The notes under the pieces are model-generated. The model saw only the letters and a list, made by a program, of their open reading frames with translations, was not told the origin of the DNA and did not search any database. A stretch of 64,000 nucleotides of DNA from an uncultured Sulfitobacter sp. (GTDB lineage Bacteria; Pseudomonadota; Alphaproteobacteria; Rhodobacterales; Rhodobacteraceae), in assembly GCA_947502265.1 (NCBI GenBank), contig CANMZB010000004.1, positions 160,019 through 224,018 on the forward strand, written 5' to 3'. Position numbers and translations under genes: made by a program. Each line of letters opens with the position of its first letter. Position 1 is the stretch's first letter. This document shows, piece by piece, positions 63,971 to 64,000 of the stretch.

Positions 63971-64000
63971 TTTGGCGATGACCTACTCTCCCACGCCTTA
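63971..64000 (-). rRNA. rrf: 5S ribosomal RNA, 3' end (partial)
   Basis: The last 30 bases are the reverse complement of a typical alphaproteobacterial 5S rRNA 3' end (TAAGGCGTGGGAGAGTAGG, then TCATCGCCA). The rest of the gene and presumably 23S and 16S lie beyond the window. A terminator follows. Confidence 0.88.

Noticed and set aside
1..64000. Search by eye for CRISPR arrays
   Set aside because: No regularly spaced direct repeats with unique spacers were seen; the only repeats are the inverted duplication, IS ends and hairpins.
1..64000. Prophage or integrative element
   Set aside because: No integrase, capsid, terminase or portal genes and no attachment-site pair next to a tRNA; mobile DNA here is limited to insertion sequences.

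Overview
The window looks like the chromosome of a marine alphaproteobacterium of the Roseobacter group (Rhodobacteraceae). The signs are taurine/DHPS-type sulfonate catabolism genes, a UbiD/UbiX/UbiTUV set, Pst/Phn uptake, an ArsJ arsenate cluster and Fnr/Pho-type boxes. This placement is inferred from protein similarity by eye. The many insertion-sequence remnants and half-decayed genes recall IS-rich polar roseobacters, but no genus can be fixed from the sequence alone. The right edge enters an rRNA operon (3' end of a 5S gene on the minus strand).

Layout. 0-6 kb: a flavin-redox cassette (ApbE, PepSY-TM/flavodoxin-reductase fusion, DUF2271, PepSY) divergent from an OmpR/QseBC-like two-component system. 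6-8 kb: a small secreted protein and two c-type cytochromes. 8-15 kb: O2-independent ubiquinone genes (ubiX-ubiD divergent from ubiT-ubiU-ubiV, with an Fnr-type box between them), DUF2478, a decayed alkB-like gene and a Crp/Fnr regulator. 15-20 kb: a wrecked oxidative-stress locus (oxyR, peroxiredoxin, dps, MBL hydrolase, all broken), interrupted by a 2.37-kb IS1595-type element carrying lysE and GNAT passenger genes. 20-28.6 kb: sulfonate-type genes (HisD/HpsN-like dehydrogenase, a chimeric DegT/racemase reading frame, a frameshifted CuyA/D-cysteine desulfhydrase-like gene, a DMGDH-like flavoprotein, a LysR regulator, TauA-like binding protein). 28.8-37.3 kb: a peptide-type ABC operon with gamma-glutamyltransferase. 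37.6-40.1 kb: ECF sigma, anti-sigma and a peroxiredoxin-like/prolyl-4-hydroxylase fusion. 40.7-46.8 kb: pstSCAB-phoU-phoB behind a Pho box. 47-50 kb: arsJ, its GAPDH partner and an ArsR-ArsC fusion. 50.4-53.9 kb: phnDCEE. 54.3-57 kb: DUF924 and a P1B-4 metal ATPase. 57-63.9 kb: mostly debris (histidine kinase tail, IS5, SLC13 transporter, AraC regulator, a second copy of the peroxiredoxin-dps-MBL block, IS3 and IS481 pieces) around one intact sodium:solute symporter pair.

The most unusual point is the ABC operon at 28.8-37.3 kb. Its substrate-binding protein reads as a circular permutation of the SBP family 5 fold: the normal C-terminal third comes first. Its DppC-like permease carries a roughly 290-residue insert of seven about 40-residue repeats, which looks like a seven-bladed beta-propeller in the first periplasmic loop. 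With a fused double ATPase and a gamma-glutamyltransferase, it is a candidate gamma-glutamyl peptide or glutathione importer with a built-in extracytoplasmic module.

A second story is genome decay. A 1111-bp block is present twice in inverted orientation 40 kb apart. One copy holds the IS with an exact 8-bp target duplication, and the other keeps the empty site, so the order of events can be read directly.
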